Below are positions 1 to 10,338 of a DNA stretch of 64,000 bases, piece by piece. A program made the translations under genes and the position numbers. Within the stretch, counting starts at the first letter, position 1. Every line of letters begins with the position of its first letter. The notes below the pieces were generated by a model. That model worked only from the letters and a program-made list of their open reading frames with translations. It was not told where the DNA came from and made no database searches. This DNA is from Pseudoips prasinana (Eukaryota > Arthropoda > Insecta > Lepidoptera > Nolidae): contig OX621252.1 of assembly GCA_951640165.1 (NCBI GenBank), positions 12,742,501 to 12,806,500 on the forward strand, written 5' to 3'.

Positions 1-859
1 GGCCTGATGGCGATGTCCACGTGTACAATCTTCTCGGATGCTGTTCAAACCAGGTGTTCATTACAGAGAGCTGTTTTTCAATACAGTATTGAAGAAATTT
101 TTCACCCCTGTCAGTCTGTTTACCGAGGCCCCATTTGCCAACCAGCGTGCCCTTCAGCGAGCTTCCATTGGTATCACCCACCTTGGCGTTCCAATCTCCC
201 AGCACAACCGTAATTTCCCTGGATGGTATAGTGTGTAACAGCTTATCCAAATTGGCATAAAACTCATCCGAGACTTCCTCCTTAGATAGAGAGGTGGGCG
301 CATATACTTGTATGATGTTGATGGGTACAGGGCTAGCATCCAGTTTTATTGCGATCATTCTGTCATTAGGAGTCTGATATCCTTTAACGTTGTTCCGTAG
401 TGTTTTAGGTATTATGAAAGCAACTCCATTTTCGCTTTTATCTCCGCCTGAAAAGTACATGACGTTGCCATTGTCTGTAACAAAATGACCGCTTCCTTTA
501 CGATGCGTCTCACCAATCCCCAGTATATCTATTCTGTTTTTAGCCATCTCCCGTTCAACTATATCCCCTTTTCCTACTTGTAGCAGTCCTCTTACATTCC
601 AAGTCCCCATGCGCAGCTGTTCTCGTAATGGGGTTTTTTGTGATCCTGTACCTTGACCAATGACATTGCTTCCGCTCCCCGTCTGGTGGTCCACAGTGGA
701 GTGGCCGGTAACATACTTCACACCATGCGACCCGGAATCGCGATGGCGCCGAGGGTCAGTCGGATCGCATAACAACGCATTCTTCTTAGGTGAACTTTTC
801 ATTGTGGTTTTCTTGGGAAAATAGTGCAGTGGTTTCCCGTTGCCTTCTGCACCAGACAT
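1..859 (-). CDS. RTE-clade LINE ORF, N-terminal endonuclease part, runs off the window
   Basis: Reading frame open on the minus strand from an ATG at 859-857 to the left edge, about 286 codons without a stop. An N-terminal tail of about 83 residues is followed by an APE-type endonuclease. Visible motifs in order are GTWNVRGLL (metal-binding Asn), GIGETHRKGSGHF (catalytic Glu), IIQVYAPTS and VVLGDWNAKVG (Asp and Asn). This endonuclease nicks target DNA to prime reverse transcription in non-LTR retrotransposons. The style is typical of RTE-clade proteins, often mis-annotated in insects as craniofacial development protein 2-like. A second ATG at 610-608 lies just before the endonuclease domain. 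The reverse transcriptase should lie to the left of the window. No stop or frameshift is seen, so this copy may be young. Confidence 0.85.
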   Translation of the reverse strand, partial: MSGAEGNGKPLHYFPKKTTMKSSPKKNALLCDPTDPRRHRDSGSHGVKYVTGHSTVDHQTGSGSNVIGQGTGSQKTPLREQLRMGTWNVRGLLQVGKGDIVEREMAKNRIDILGIGETHRKGSGHFVTDNGNVMYFSGGDKSENGVAFIIPKTLRNNVKGYQTPNDRMIAIKLDASPVPINIIQVYAPTSLSKEEVSDEFYANLDKLLHTIPSREITVVLGDWNAKVGDTNGSSLKGTLVGKWGLGKQTDRGEKFLQYCIEKQLSVMNTWFEQHPRRLYTWTSPSG

Positions 860-1060
860 TTTTGGGGGTATTTGGTCCCCAAGGTCGCTGATCCCTCTTC
901 CAACCGGTTGCCCGCCTGGGCGTAAGGTTATACCGCCTTTGCTCGGTCGCCAGAGCCTCGTCCGTTATCTAGCAGGGAGCGCCGCGTGCAGGAGAGGTTG
1001 ACAATTGGGGGCGGCAAGGATATTATAGCCATTCTCCCCCCTTACACCCCATTCACTTAC
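1..1060 (-). mobile_element. RTE LINE, 5' end
   Basis: The open reading frame at 1-859 is preceded by a GC-rich stretch (860 to about 1040) unlike the AT-rich surroundings, read as the 5' UTR. The right boundary is approximate. RTE fragments elsewhere in the window (5965-6160, 8020-8230, 14585-14720, 21099-21557, 59130-59515) belong to the same clade. Confidence 0.7.
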
Positions 1061-1281
1061 ATAGACCTAAACTGGTCCTGTTGGTATAGTAGTGAGTGAC
1101 CCTGACTGCTTAGTCAAAGGTCATGGCTCTGATCTCCACCCAATCTTAATGTGATGAGCACTCACTTCTTATGAGGCCCATAGTAAGCGACCACGCCTCT
1201 GTACCGTAAGTCATCACCAGTCGAAGCAGGTCGACTTCAGTCACTGCGGTATTTGGTACCAGAAGATGTTTTCGACAATTA

Positions 1282-1534
1282 ATAATAATATCTAGGGACA
1301 ATGTCACACAGATCATCCTAGCCCCAAACTAAGCAAAGCTTGTACTATGGGCGCAGCCTGGTAGCTACGATATAAATACTTATATAGTTAGATAAATACT
1401 TATATACATAGAAAACATCCATGACTCAGAAACAAATATTCGTGCTCATCACACAAATATTTGCACTTACCGGGATTCGAACCCAGGACCACCAGCTTCG
1501 TAGGCAGGAGCACTACCAACTACGTTACGGTGGC
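1282..1534 (-). repeat. SINE-A (tRNA-headed SINE)
   Basis: Read on the minus strand it begins with a tRNA-like head carrying an A-box-like TAGTTGGTAGTGC and a B box GGTTCGAATCCCGG, followed by a body rich in TATATAAGTAT and a tail reading GACATTGTCCCTAGATATT. Near-identical copies lie at 7395-7652 and 40408-40650, and a head-less copy at 19920-20065. All four are on the minus strand. Confidence 0.85.
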
Positions 1535-1569
1535 TTTCTCTAAATTAGACATACTTAACTTGATGAGTA

Positions 1570-1775
1570 GGTAAATATAACTTTGGATGCAGGATCAGAC
1601 GACCCTTTACCGGAGCAGCATACCCGCGTTCCCGGGACTCCCCCATCAGGCGCCAGGAGAAGTCCACGGCAGGTAGGTTTAGTCCGTGCAAGTCCGACAT
1701 ACCCACCCGCAGACACTTTTTGCGGGTGGCATGCGAAGGCATTCCCCCTGCCTAAACAAAAAAAAAAAAAAGGTT
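1570..1775 (+). repeat. GC-rich retroelement-like tail with poly-A
   Basis: A GC-rich stretch ends in a run of about 14 A (about 1759-1772). The inverted pair CCACCCGCAG/TTTGCGGGTGG around 1703-1730 can form a stem. A GC-rich, poly-A-ended block in AT-rich DNA suggests the 3' end of a processed retroelement. No coding frame is recognised and the family is unknown to me. Confidence 0.4.
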
Positions 1776-1923
1776 CAGATGACCCTTGGGTACACGCTTA
1801 AGATCGTGTATGTACGAATCATAGGGGACTACCGTCCTCTAACGGGAGAGTTAGGAGATAGCGGCACAACTAGATATCACAGACAGATGGGCACAAATAC
1901 ATATGTGTACCTGGCTTTATATG

Positions 1924-2178
1924 ATACTAGCAGTGCCCGCGGACTTCGTCCCGCTTTATAAATATTTTTGTCCTTGCCCGTTTGTCCCGCGTAATACTTC
2001 GTGTTAAAAGGTCAGGATAAATAAAAATTATGATGATGAATCATAGCCTATGACACTCCACAATAACGTAGCTTTCTATTGGTGTAATAATTTTGAAAAT
2101 CGGTTCAGTAGATCCAGAGATTACCCCGTACAACGACACAAACTCACAAACGTTACCTCTTTATAATATTAGTATAAA
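1924..2178 (-). mobile_element. Helitron-like non-autonomous remnant
   Basis: Starts CTAGCAGTGCCCGCGGACTT and ends CTTTATAATATTAGTA, the minus-strand layout of the CTAG-ended Helitrons in this window. The middle has diverged from Helitron-B. A short related 3' end occurs at 33473-33570. Confidence 0.5.
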
Positions 2179-2187
2179 AGTATAGAC

Positions 2188-2358
2188 TAGCTGTGCCCTG
2201 CGGTTTTCCCGCCTTAAACTTTATAAATTATAGCCTATGTGTTATTCGGATATATAAGCTTTATTAGTTCAAAGTTTCATCAACATCCGTTCGGTAGTTT
2301 TTGCGTGAAGAAGCCACAAACATACACACTCACACACTCACAAACTTTCGCCTTTATA
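2188..2358 (-). mobile_element. Helitron-B (non-autonomous)
   Basis: Minus-strand copy: CTAGCTGTGCCCTGCGG at the left is the element's 3' end, and TTTCGCCTTTATAAT at the right its 5' end. In better-preserved copies a CGCGG/CCGCG hairpin lies about 12 nt before the terminal CTAG, as in Helitrons. Body motifs (AAAGTTTCATCA, TTTTTGCGTGAAGAAG) recur at 9008, 15393, 20447, 20628, 20861 and 26949. Confidence 0.75.
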
Positions 2359-2359
2359 A

Positions 2360-2735
2360 TGATGATGTCCTCCCGACTGAATTACGGCCACGGCGGCCAG
2401 TCTTAATGGAGACTAGCCAATTGCGCAGGACATATTATAGTGCACAAGTGTGTGTGCAAACACAGGGGCACTTTCTATTCCATGACTCTCATGATCCGAT
2501 GGGACGCCTAGCGACACGACCGGAAAGGGTTCAGGTACAGGACCGACGGCTTTACGTGCTCACCGAGGCACGGGGGTGTAATACCGCCAACTTCCAGACT
2601 TCGGGCTTATACTGAGAAATTTATTTTTACGGAAAAATTCCAAAAATCACTTTTTTGCCCGACCCGGGATTTGAACCCAGGACCTCATTATCTGCGGTTG
2701 AAGACGCTACCGCTAGAGCAACGAAGCAGTCTTTT
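2360..2735 (-). repeat. SINE-D (tRNA-headed)
   Basis: The tRNA-like head is at the right, with box A near CTAGCGGTAGCG and box B GGTTCAAATCCCGGG on the minus strand. The body carries the conserved ACATTATAGTGCACAAGTGT-type stretch and CCGATGGGACG. Other copies are at 37415-37690 and 63255-63615. A plus-strand copy at 49225-53715 is split by a LINE; degraded pieces lie at 42365-42560 and 56865-56916. Confidence 0.8.
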
Positions 2736-3359
2736 ACTACGCCTTCTATTTTCGCCTTTATAATATTAGTGAAATTACAATATAAAAAACAAATAAAGCC
2801 ACTCTTTTGAGGATTAATATATATACCAGATAAAACTGACGTTTCTTTTACGCAAACATACAATATAACATAATATACGTATAGCACGGCCAAATATCGA
2901 CAAAACGTCGTATTGTATCGTTACGAGTTTATCCCTCAGCGACCGACGAGACGTCTTAACGTTCGCACACATCGCGAATGTAACAAATGACAGTGATAGA
3001 GAAAACTATTCTTACATACCAATGTTAACTGGCAGAGAATGTCGTTGGCGTTAAAGCCAGTACCTATTATATATTATTAATACCAGTACCAGCACACTAT
3101 TGTCCATAAAGTTTCATCCAAGATATTCTTGCTGTACCAGTGAAATACCTAAGTATGACACCACCGCATCCAATGCGCCCGAACTTAGAAGACCCAGCGA
3201 ATCAAACTCAGCGGGTGTCTCTACTACCGGTTTCAACACATAACACCTACTTACAGCATGTAAGTAATGGTGACATTACAGCGCGACCGTCATTATAAAC
3301 ACAAGATCCGCCATAATAATAATATTTAATTCGTAAGCACCTTAATATAGACAGAACCA
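2736..3359. other. AT-rich stretch without recognisable gene
   Basis: Only a short Helitron-B 5'-end remnant (TTCGCCTTTATAATATTAGTG near 2750-2772) is seen. No coding frame of interest. Confidence 0.5.
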
Positions 3360-3473
3360 TTCAAACAATATGTAGTAAAAATATAGCTAAAATTTAAACT
3401 TTCGATAATCAATCCTACACATGATATCCTTGAGAATAACTAAATATAAACTAGCTAAATATCATTATTAAAT

Positions 3474-4735
3474 AAAGAATAAGAATAAGAATAATATTTA
3501 TTTGACAACAAACACAGGTACATTAAAGGTGTTATAAATTAATCATGGCCCACTATGTTTTGCTCTTACGAGCGTACAAATATTTTATGAAGCTAAATAC
3601 ATTACTATTTTTCAAAAGCACAATCTAACAATATTAATGTCAATTTATAATTTAAATTCAAAGAAATCATGAATGCTATAAAAACATTTTTCAGCAAGCC
3701 ACCGCGTTAACTCTTTTTTAAATTTAGGAAATGTCATTGATTTAAAATTATTAGGAATCTTATTGAATATTTTAATACACATTATATAACTATTATTACA
3801 TGTCAAAGTCAGCTTAGTAAAAGGTCTACATAATTTATGCTGATGACGCGCCCGTCTACTATAAGAACTAGAGGCTTCCTGAAATAGGTTCTTATGCTTA
3901 AATACAAATATACATGCATCCAAAATATACAAGCATGGAACAGTTAAAATTTTATATTGCCTGTAGAATGGCCGGCAAGAATCTATTTGTTGCAGCCCAA
4001 ATATGGCTCTTAGGCATTTTTTTTGCATTATAAACACATCGTCTATGTCTACACTTCTGCCCCAAATGATAATACCATAACGTAGTATGGAACCAACATA
4101 CCCATAATATGCCGTCATTGCGGCTTCTTTAGAAACCACTTGACTTATTCGTCTCAACGGATATACAAAACTATTTAATCTTGAACAGATATCTGCTATG
4201 TGACTTTTCCAAATACAAAAACGATCGATTGTGATGCCGAGAAACTTATAAATCCCTGTTTCTGACACTGTCACCCCATCGTACGAAATATTTAGCTTTA
4301 GAGGTTTTGATTTGTAGGTATGAAATTGCATGAAATGAGTTTTTTGTATATTAACCCTCAGCTTATTCACTGAGAGCCATTCGATAGCTGTGGCAAGGGC
4401 CTTATTTATATCGGATTCATAGTCACGTCTGTTAGTACCCTTTACCACAATCGAGGTGTCATCAGCAAATAACACGCATTTATGATTTAAAGCACTGGGC
4501 AGGTCGTTGATGTACAGTAGAAATAAAAGTGGACCCAGTATACTACCCTGGGGTACACCATGTTTGTTTTCTAGGTAATTTGATAGTGAAAATTCCAGTA
4601 CTTTAGAACGTTCATTATATTTAGAAACTCTAACGCATTGTCGCCTTTTTTCTAGATATGATTCTAACCAGTTATGTGCTAATCCCCGGATTCCATAAGC
4701 AAAAAGTTTGTCGAGCAAGCGTTTATGACATACAA
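3474..4735 (-). mobile_element. 5'-truncated Jockey/CR1-group LINE
   Basis: The 3' tail at the left is a short AATAAG-type repeat (3474-3496). The 5' end is truncated within the reverse transcriptase. It lies inside Repeat-X. Related remnants are at 33661-34635 and, more distantly, the intact copy at 22125-25540. Confidence 0.8.
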
Positions 4736-4766
4736 AATAAGTCTTATTGTAATTTTTTTCATACAA
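3645..4766 (-). pseudogene. LINE reverse transcriptase, C-terminal 360 residues
   Basis: Open frame of 373 residues. About the first 12-14 are read from the flanking Repeat-X; LINE sequence starts near RLLDKLFAYGIRGLAHNW. It has the RT motif GVPQGSILGPLLFLLYINDL, catalytic FADD (CVLFADDTSIVV) and the C-terminal extension of Jockey/CR1-group elements ending IFNKIPNNFK...LAEKCFYS. The endonuclease and the N-terminal half of the RT are missing, so it cannot be a complete protein even though the frame is open. Confidence 0.85.
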
Positions 4767-4910
4767 TCCGTGTACCTAAATATCTATATGTACCTATAAA
4801 TAATTATTAATTGATTAATTAATTATATATTACCAAAACATGTTCTGACAATGTACAAGTACTTTTTTAAAGTCTACGTAAATAAAAACCTTTTTTATTT
4901 ATTAAATTTA

Positions 4911-5711
4911 TTTATAGTTCTAAGCTTTAAAATAACTAACAATTTATAGTGTCTATAACAACATGCAAAAAAATGAAAATAAAAATGCTTATTAACAAAT
5001 GTCAATGAACCAGTCCAGTCCAGTCCAGTCAAATTAATAATACTTGTATTGGGGTTGTCTCGCTCCTTCCCTTATTTCATATAATATATATAAGAATATT
5101 TGTAATATTATAGTCTGCCCAATTAGCTCCCAAAAACGTTCTTAGAATCGTTATTAAATCAAGGTAAAGAAAAAAACATGATAAAAATAAACATCGCAAA
5201 TATGCAATTACGCTAATGTTTAGTCGACCTTTATATTTTATTATGTTCATCTCTATGAGATCTAGATGATCTAATAAGAATTCTTTGTCACTAATAACAT
5301 TGTCACATATAAGAGGACAGACTGATACTTACCTAGTAGACGACATTTTGCGAATTATAATGAAGATAAATTGAATTCTATTACAATAAATGTAGGGTCT
5401 ATTTTTATCTATTCGTAGACTTGTAGCGTCTGTTACAGTCTCAATGTGTGAGCACCATTATCTCAACTCAAGTGGAGATGAAAGGGTAACGGTCGATATA
5501 GACGCACTAGTCGGTATTTTATTTATATTTCTTTCGCGACACTGACCCATTTCTCATTTGAGTGTGCCCACGTGAAGATGAACTCAAACTATTGTTTTAG
5601 AAAGTTTGTATCTATTTTACTTCGTGTATTTCATGGGCTTTTATTGAAACGTCGTAATTTTCTTGTCGCTTAATATTTGAAGTAGAATATTTAAATTGGT
5701 TTGTTGTGTGG
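4911..5711. other. AT-rich non-coding stretch with a short microsatellite
   Basis: Contains (CAGTC)4 at 5011-5030. No gene or repeat family recognised. Confidence 0.5.
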
Positions 5712-5933
5712 TGACGGCATAGAATATCATCATCCCATTTCATCCCGTCGGCGGCGTAGAAATCGTCCGAGGAAATACCAGAGAACGGGCACCAGCGATT
5801 TTCTGTGAACTATGACCATCAAACTGCGATCGGCAACCCTTCTGTCAAGTGTGGCCGTTATGGCATTCTTTGGGGAGGTTTTGTCCAGCATTGGACGTAC
5901 TTTGGCTGACATGATGATGATGATGATTTGTAT
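5712..5933 (-). repeat. Repeat-R copy
   Basis: Contains CAAACTGCGATCGGCAACCC, TTTGGGGAGG, TTGTCCAGCATTGGACGT and a run of ATG repeats at the right. Other copies are near 7748, 38325, 45728, 55505, 57145 and 63700. It resembles the 3' part of RTE-mobilised repeats (shared GTCCAGCAGTGGACGTC and ATG-run ending). No coding potential. Confidence 0.7.
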
Positions 5934-5964
5934 TGGTTAGGTTACCAACCAATACATAACTTGT

Positions 5965-6160
5965 AGAAACGACGGCCGCTGGGACTGAAAGGTTCTCGAA
6001 TACCACGAACTGGAAGACGAAGCGTAGGTAGGCCCCCTATAAGATGGACCGATGATCTTGTGACGATCCCGGAAGACCGGCAACTGTGGAGAGCTTTGGG
6101 GGAGGCCTTTATCCAGGAGTGGGCGTCTTTCGTCTGATATGTTGATGATTATAATGATTA
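5965..6160 (+). mobile_element. RTE LINE 3'-end fragment
   Basis: Translates to the RTE C-terminus: a GRRSVGRPPIRWTDDL motif followed by WRALGEAFIQEWASF, then a GATGATTATAATG tail. 5'-truncated. Confidence 0.7.
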
Positions 6161-6639
6161 GTATAACACTTGAAAGATAATTAAATAATGTGAAATATAT
6201 AATGGCTTCAGGTATTTAAAGACATCTTCGATGGTAAATACTGCTTTAAGTAATAACTATAACTTGTGAATTACTTAATTTTATTGTGTGACATATGAAG
6301 AGAAACCATTTTAGAGAGCCCGCGAACATAAATAGTTTAAAATGTAGACAGTTCTTACTGACTTGATATTCCTGGACTATGATTTAAGATAACGCGAATC
6401 CAACCTTTCATACTTGCCAAGTCAATTATTAAACTATTTAACAGTTTGGAAACATTTGTGATCGAACACTCTATCTCACGAGTATAACTAAATTGCTAAC
6501 GCTTCATATTAAGAAACTCACTACCATTAAGAAACTGAAAACCATTTTGATCATCAGTTTGTAAATGCTCTGCACACAAAGTATTGATTTCGTTTGTATG
6601 ATATATTAAAGATTAAAGCATTCTGCCAAACTCTCTACA
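6161..6639. other. AT-rich non-coding stretch
   Basis: No gene, repeat family or structured element recognised. Confidence 0.5.
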
Positions 6640-6845
6640 CCTGCAGTCGGTCAATTACACGCAGCCATCAACGCTCTCCGAGTACAGTTCAACAACGCGG
6701 TCAGGGTGCTGGTGGGGCTCCCACGCTTCTGTAGTGCGTCTGCGATGTTTGGGCACGCGCACACGGTGCTGCGGCGCCGGATCGCTTCGCCGATGTTTCG
6801 TACGGGTGGGAGACCCAACACCATCCTGAACGTGCTCAGTTAGAA
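6640..6845 (+). mobile_element. Non-LTR retrotransposon C-terminal coding fragment
   Basis: A GC-rich island in AT-rich DNA whose plus-strand translation reads QLHAAINALRVQFNNAVRVL then GLPRFCSASAMFGHAHTV, followed by a stop. This (YNNA...GLPR..SAS.MF) is the common post-RT C-terminal motif of animal LINEs. The clade cannot be told from this piece. Confidence 0.6.
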
Positions 6846-7394
6846 GACAGACAGTCCCATTCTGGGGCACTGGGTTCAAGCAGAAGTGCGTGTACCTGGA
6901 GCCCCAGAACGTGGTAAATACTTAAATTAATTAATTTTATAATTAACACAGCTTTTTTTATTGTAATTTACTAACAATATTATGGGCCAACTGTCTGTAA
7001 CAAAAAGATTATTTTTATTTTTTATGAAACATTGTTTACGTTTAACCCCAAAAAGAGAGCTTCTTGAGGTAAAACGTAAAAAGACAGTGGTCTACTCATG
7101 CACTGATGCTGCATGAAGTTTATGAACGTCAGATTGAAAATTTTTGTTATTCATACAAAGTGTATCAGCTGATTGTGTTTGTATGGGTATTAAAAACAAT
7201 TAACCTCAACTCACCTATATTGTCTGGTGAAGTAGTGGAAGCCTTCTAAGCTAAAAAAGAACCTCCAAATACGGAATACGCGCTTTCAGGATACTAATAG
7301 CGGGCTAGGTATTTTTTCGAGCATTTCTATTACAAGTCTCGTGTGTACTATAAAACAATAGATACTAATACAATTTGTGTGTAATTTGTTGAGA
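6846..7394. other. Non-coding stretch
   Basis: AT-rich. No gene or family recognised. Confidence 0.5.
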
Positions 7395-7652
7395 TAGAAT
7401 AATATCTATCTGGGGACAATGTCACACAGATCATCCTAGCCCCAAACTAAGCAAAGCTTGTACTATGGGTACCAGGCGACGATATACATACTTATATAGA
7501 TAGATAAATACTTAAATACATAGAAAACATCCATGACTCAGAAACAAATATTCGTATTTGTGTGATGAGCACACAAATATTTGGACTTACCGGGTTTCGA
7601 ACCCAGGACCACCAGCTTCGTAGGCAGGAGCACTACCAACTAGGCTACGGTA
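7395..7652 (-). repeat. SINE-A
   Basis: Same layout as 1282-1534: tail at the left (TCTGGGGACAATGTCACACAG), tRNA-like head at the right with box B as GGTTTCGAACCC on the plus strand. Confidence 0.85.
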
Positions 7653-7747
7653 AATTCAATTTCAAAATTTGTTAGGTTTCAGTTTTAAAGATAATTTTCA
7701 AAAATAATAATTAAGTAGAATTCATCCATTAGGTATATATATACTTC

Positions 7748-7985
7748 TTTCGCTGTGCTGTGCGGTGAGGGCATAGAATATCATCAACCCATCTAATCCC
7801 GTGGGGGGCGTAAAAATCGTCCGAGGGAATACCTACCAGAGAACGGGCAGCAGCGTTTTTCTGTGAACTATGACCATCAAACTGCGATCGCCAACCCGTA
7901 TGCCAAGCGTGGCGATTATGGCATATCCCATTCTTTGGGGAGGCAGTTCTTTGTCAGGCTGTGGACGTTCTTTGGCTGTCATGAT
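7748..7985 (-). repeat. Repeat-R copy
   Basis: Carries CAAACTGCGATCGCCAACCC, TTCTTTGGGGAGGCAG and a short ATG run at the right. Same family as 5712-5933. Confidence 0.7.
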
Positions 7986-8019
7986 GATGGTATCCAGTAT
8001 TATAATTATACGACATTAT

Positions 8020-8230
8020 AGTAGGGTCGCGAGAAGTTGCTGGACGCGGGCAGGGCAAGACTCGCCAGTACAGTAAAACGGGATGAATATAAACACAGGG
8101 GGTGACTAGCAATAGGGACTATATCCATGTTTTACATAAGTAAAATGTTTTTGTTTCTATTCACTCCGGTGTTTCTAATCACCCCGTTTTACGATAGTGG
8201 ACGTCTTTCGACATGATGATGATGATGATG
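8020..8230 (+). mobile_element. RTE LINE tail split by a MITE
   Basis: GTCGCGAGAAGTTGCTGGAC...CTCGCCAG on the left and GTGGACGTCTTTCGACATG plus an ATG run on the right are the RTE 3' end. Joined across the inserted element at 8071-8194 they give the usual CCAG-TA-GTGGACGTC. Confidence 0.65.
8071..8194. mobile_element. MITE with TA target duplication (Tc1/mariner-type)
   Basis: 124 bp bounded by TA at 8069-8070 and 8195-8196. Left end CAGTAAAACGGGATGA and right end TCACCCCGTTTTACGA are imperfect inverted repeats extending about 35 bp. No coding capacity. Confidence 0.7.
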
Positions 8231-8404
8231 AGTTTTGGGTATTTAACGCGAAAGATTTCAACATTTCGACGGATTTATAGTATCCCGTTCTTAACTACTA
8301 ATTTTATTTTGGGGAATTATAAAACGATCGAATACAAAAATACTTAGCGACTGATGATGAGATACTGTTTTAATAACTTGAGCGGCATGAATTTGAGTAA
8401 GCGA

Positions 8405-8592
8405 ATAATTAACTAAACTAACGATAAATATTGATTAATAATAAAATCCAGAACGAGCTTACAAATAGTGGGTTATAATTAATCCATTTCTGATATCAAA
8501 ATTCTAGCCGTGCGACTAAATTACTAAGTGAGCGACTAGAAATACTGAGAGGGCTACTTCCATATTAGGATAGAGGCGAGTTTTCCGGAAGT
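8405..8592 (-). mobile_element. MITE-T, copy 1
   Basis: Nearly the reverse complement of 59265-59451. The shared body includes CCAGAACGAGCTTACAAA and CTTCCATATTAGGATAGAG. Ends TTAACTAAACT are inverted in the second copy. No coding capacity. Confidence 0.65.
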
Positions 8593-9007
8593 TATTTGGG
8601 TTAGGTTAGATTAGAACTGTGACCATCAAGCTATACACTATTGTTGGTGAAGATTGGTGGACAGTTTTCAAAAATCCCATTTTTTTTGGAGCTTTTGTAT
8701 TTTTCAGGAGACATACAATGCAAATCTAAACAAAAACAATAGCGCTTGAAGTCCGCCGCACAAGCCTCTGATCTCTCTGATTGGTCAAAGCGAAGAAATA
8801 TTAGGTTGCTCAAATATTATGCAGCTTCTCATTTTGTATTTTAAGTAACTCAAATTAATATTTGTTTATTGCTGTACTGTCGATTTCTCGTCACTCGCTG
8901 TCAGTCGCTCACTTAGTAATACTATAACGTGTATTCATTATTTTGTCACTTAAAACTTTAATTTACTGTCACTTGTTTAAATACTACCCTTTTATTTTTA
9001 TATTTTA

Positions 9008-9464
9008 CTAGCTGTGCCCCGCAGTTTCACCCGCATCAATCTTTATAATATACTAGCGGCCCGGTACGTGCTTCGCTACGTATAAGGCATGGTAATAAAA
9101 AAAAGGATTATTAAGTTCATTTATTCAAACAAAAAAATATTTTAATAAGATGTCGATTTTACACTTTTTCAAGACTTTTTTTAAATTTTCTCTACGTACA
9201 AACCTTTCCTGGACTTCCACGAATAATTCAAGACCAAAATTAGCCAAATCGGTAAAGGCGTTGTTGAGTTATAACATTACAACGAAAAGTGGCATTGATT
9301 TTTTTATATATAGATTATAGCCTAAGTGCATTCGGATATATAAGCTATATATAGCTACAAAGTTTCATAAAAATCCGATCAGTAGTTTTTGCGTGACAGA
9401 GTAACAAACATCCATACACCCATTCATATTCACAAACTTTCGTCTTTGTAATACTTATTAGTAG
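9008..9464 (-). mobile_element. Helitron-B copy split by Helitron-A
   Basis: 3' end CTAGCTGTGCCCCGC at the left and 5' end ATACTTATTAGTAG at the right. The body is continuous once 9053-9314 is removed (ATCTTTATAATATA then TTATAGCCTAAG). Confidence 0.75.
9053..9314 (-). mobile_element. Helitron-A (non-autonomous), nested in Helitron-B
   Basis: 262 bp. On the minus strand it starts TCTATATATAAAAAAATC and ends CGTACCGGGCCGCTAG. Just before the last 12 nt lies a hairpin, TACGT-A-GC-GAA-GC-ACGTA. It sits between A and T with no target duplication, the Helitron rule. A second copy is at 46784-47049. Confidence 0.8.
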
Positions 9465-9616
9465 GATTTATTAAGGAATTTTAACATTACATGCAAAGTG
9501 ATATTAATGACAGTAAGTTATTTAAATATACATTCCTTTTGTTGTAACAATTACAGATATCCACAACATTTAAATAGTAATAATATAGCACAAGATCTTA
9601 TATAATGTGCACACGG

Positions 9617-9723
9617 CTACATATCAAGCTATACATTTCCAGTATAAGCTGATCTCACGTTGTATAAGATTTCCATACAATGACAGGTCAGCTTATATTG
9701 GTACGGTATAGCTTGATATGTAA
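9617..9723. mobile_element. MITE-P, copy 1
   Basis: 107 bp with inverted ends: CTACATATCAAGCTATAC at the left and GTATAGCTTGATATGTA at the right, and an inner inverted pair AGTATAAGCTGA/TCAGCTTATATT. A degraded relative lies at 13087-13210. Confidence 0.65.
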
Positions 9724-10081
9724 CAATCATTTCTAATAAAAAAATAATACATAGTATGTTTTTAAATCATCTACCTACGTATTTCAGAAGACACGTTAGA
9801 CATATTTAAATAATCATAACATCTAAAAATTATTATAAATTCTGATCATAAATTTTATTAAGTTCTTGTTATGAGTTTCAGAATATTATTTATTATAACT
9901 TAGTTACATATTATATGAAAAATTGGTTTTTTAAATAATTATCCTATTAAAAACAGTATTGTCATAACAATTTTTTATTTTTTTATTTATTATCCAGGCG
10001 TTACACCGTATTTCTTGATGAAAAGCGAGGGTCTGGTGTACCCTAAAGGTTAATTAATGTACTTCACCTAGTTCACATAGA
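9724..10081. other. AT-rich non-coding stretch
   Basis: Homopolymeric T/A tracts. No gene or family recognised. Confidence 0.5.
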
Positions 10082-10308
10082 CGGGCCAGTTGGCGTGGTT
10101 GGTAGATAGACCTTTCACGCCGCAAGTGGCGGGTTCGATTCCCACCCAGGACAGATAAATGTGTGCATGAACATGTCTGTTTGTCCTGAGTCTGGATGTG
10201 ATGATAAAAATAGTATAGTACCTATGTAGTATATCTGATTTATGGTTTCCATAGTGCAAACGATACTTAGTTTTGTATCAAATAGCCGTGTGTGAATAAT
10301 GTCCCAGG
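10082..10308 (+). repeat. SINE-B (tRNA-headed)
   Basis: Head CCAGTTGGCGTGGTTGGTAG (box A) and GGGTTCGATTCCCAC (box B), then GACAGATAAATGTGTGCATG and the tail GTGTGTGAATAATGTCCCAGG. The tail resembles that of SINE-A, so both may use the same LINE machinery (inference). Confidence 0.85.
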
Positions 10309-10338
10309 TTTTAATTACTATTAAAATCGCATTCCACC

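Larger units (their letters stand above)
3360..4910. repeat. Repeat-X, split by a LINE
   Basis: Left part 3360-3470 and right part about 4735-4910 match, in order, an uninterrupted copy at 32690-32995; both share CAATATGTAGTAAAAATATAGC and ACAATCCGTGTACCTAA. The LINE at 3474-4735 therefore inserted into this older repeat. The family is not identified. Confidence 0.75.

Noticed and set aside
1480..1534. tRNA gene
   Set aside because: Good A and B boxes but part of SINE-A, with identical heads at 7.6 and 40.6 kb and no acceptor-stem pairing. The same reasoning applies to the SINE-B, C and D heads.
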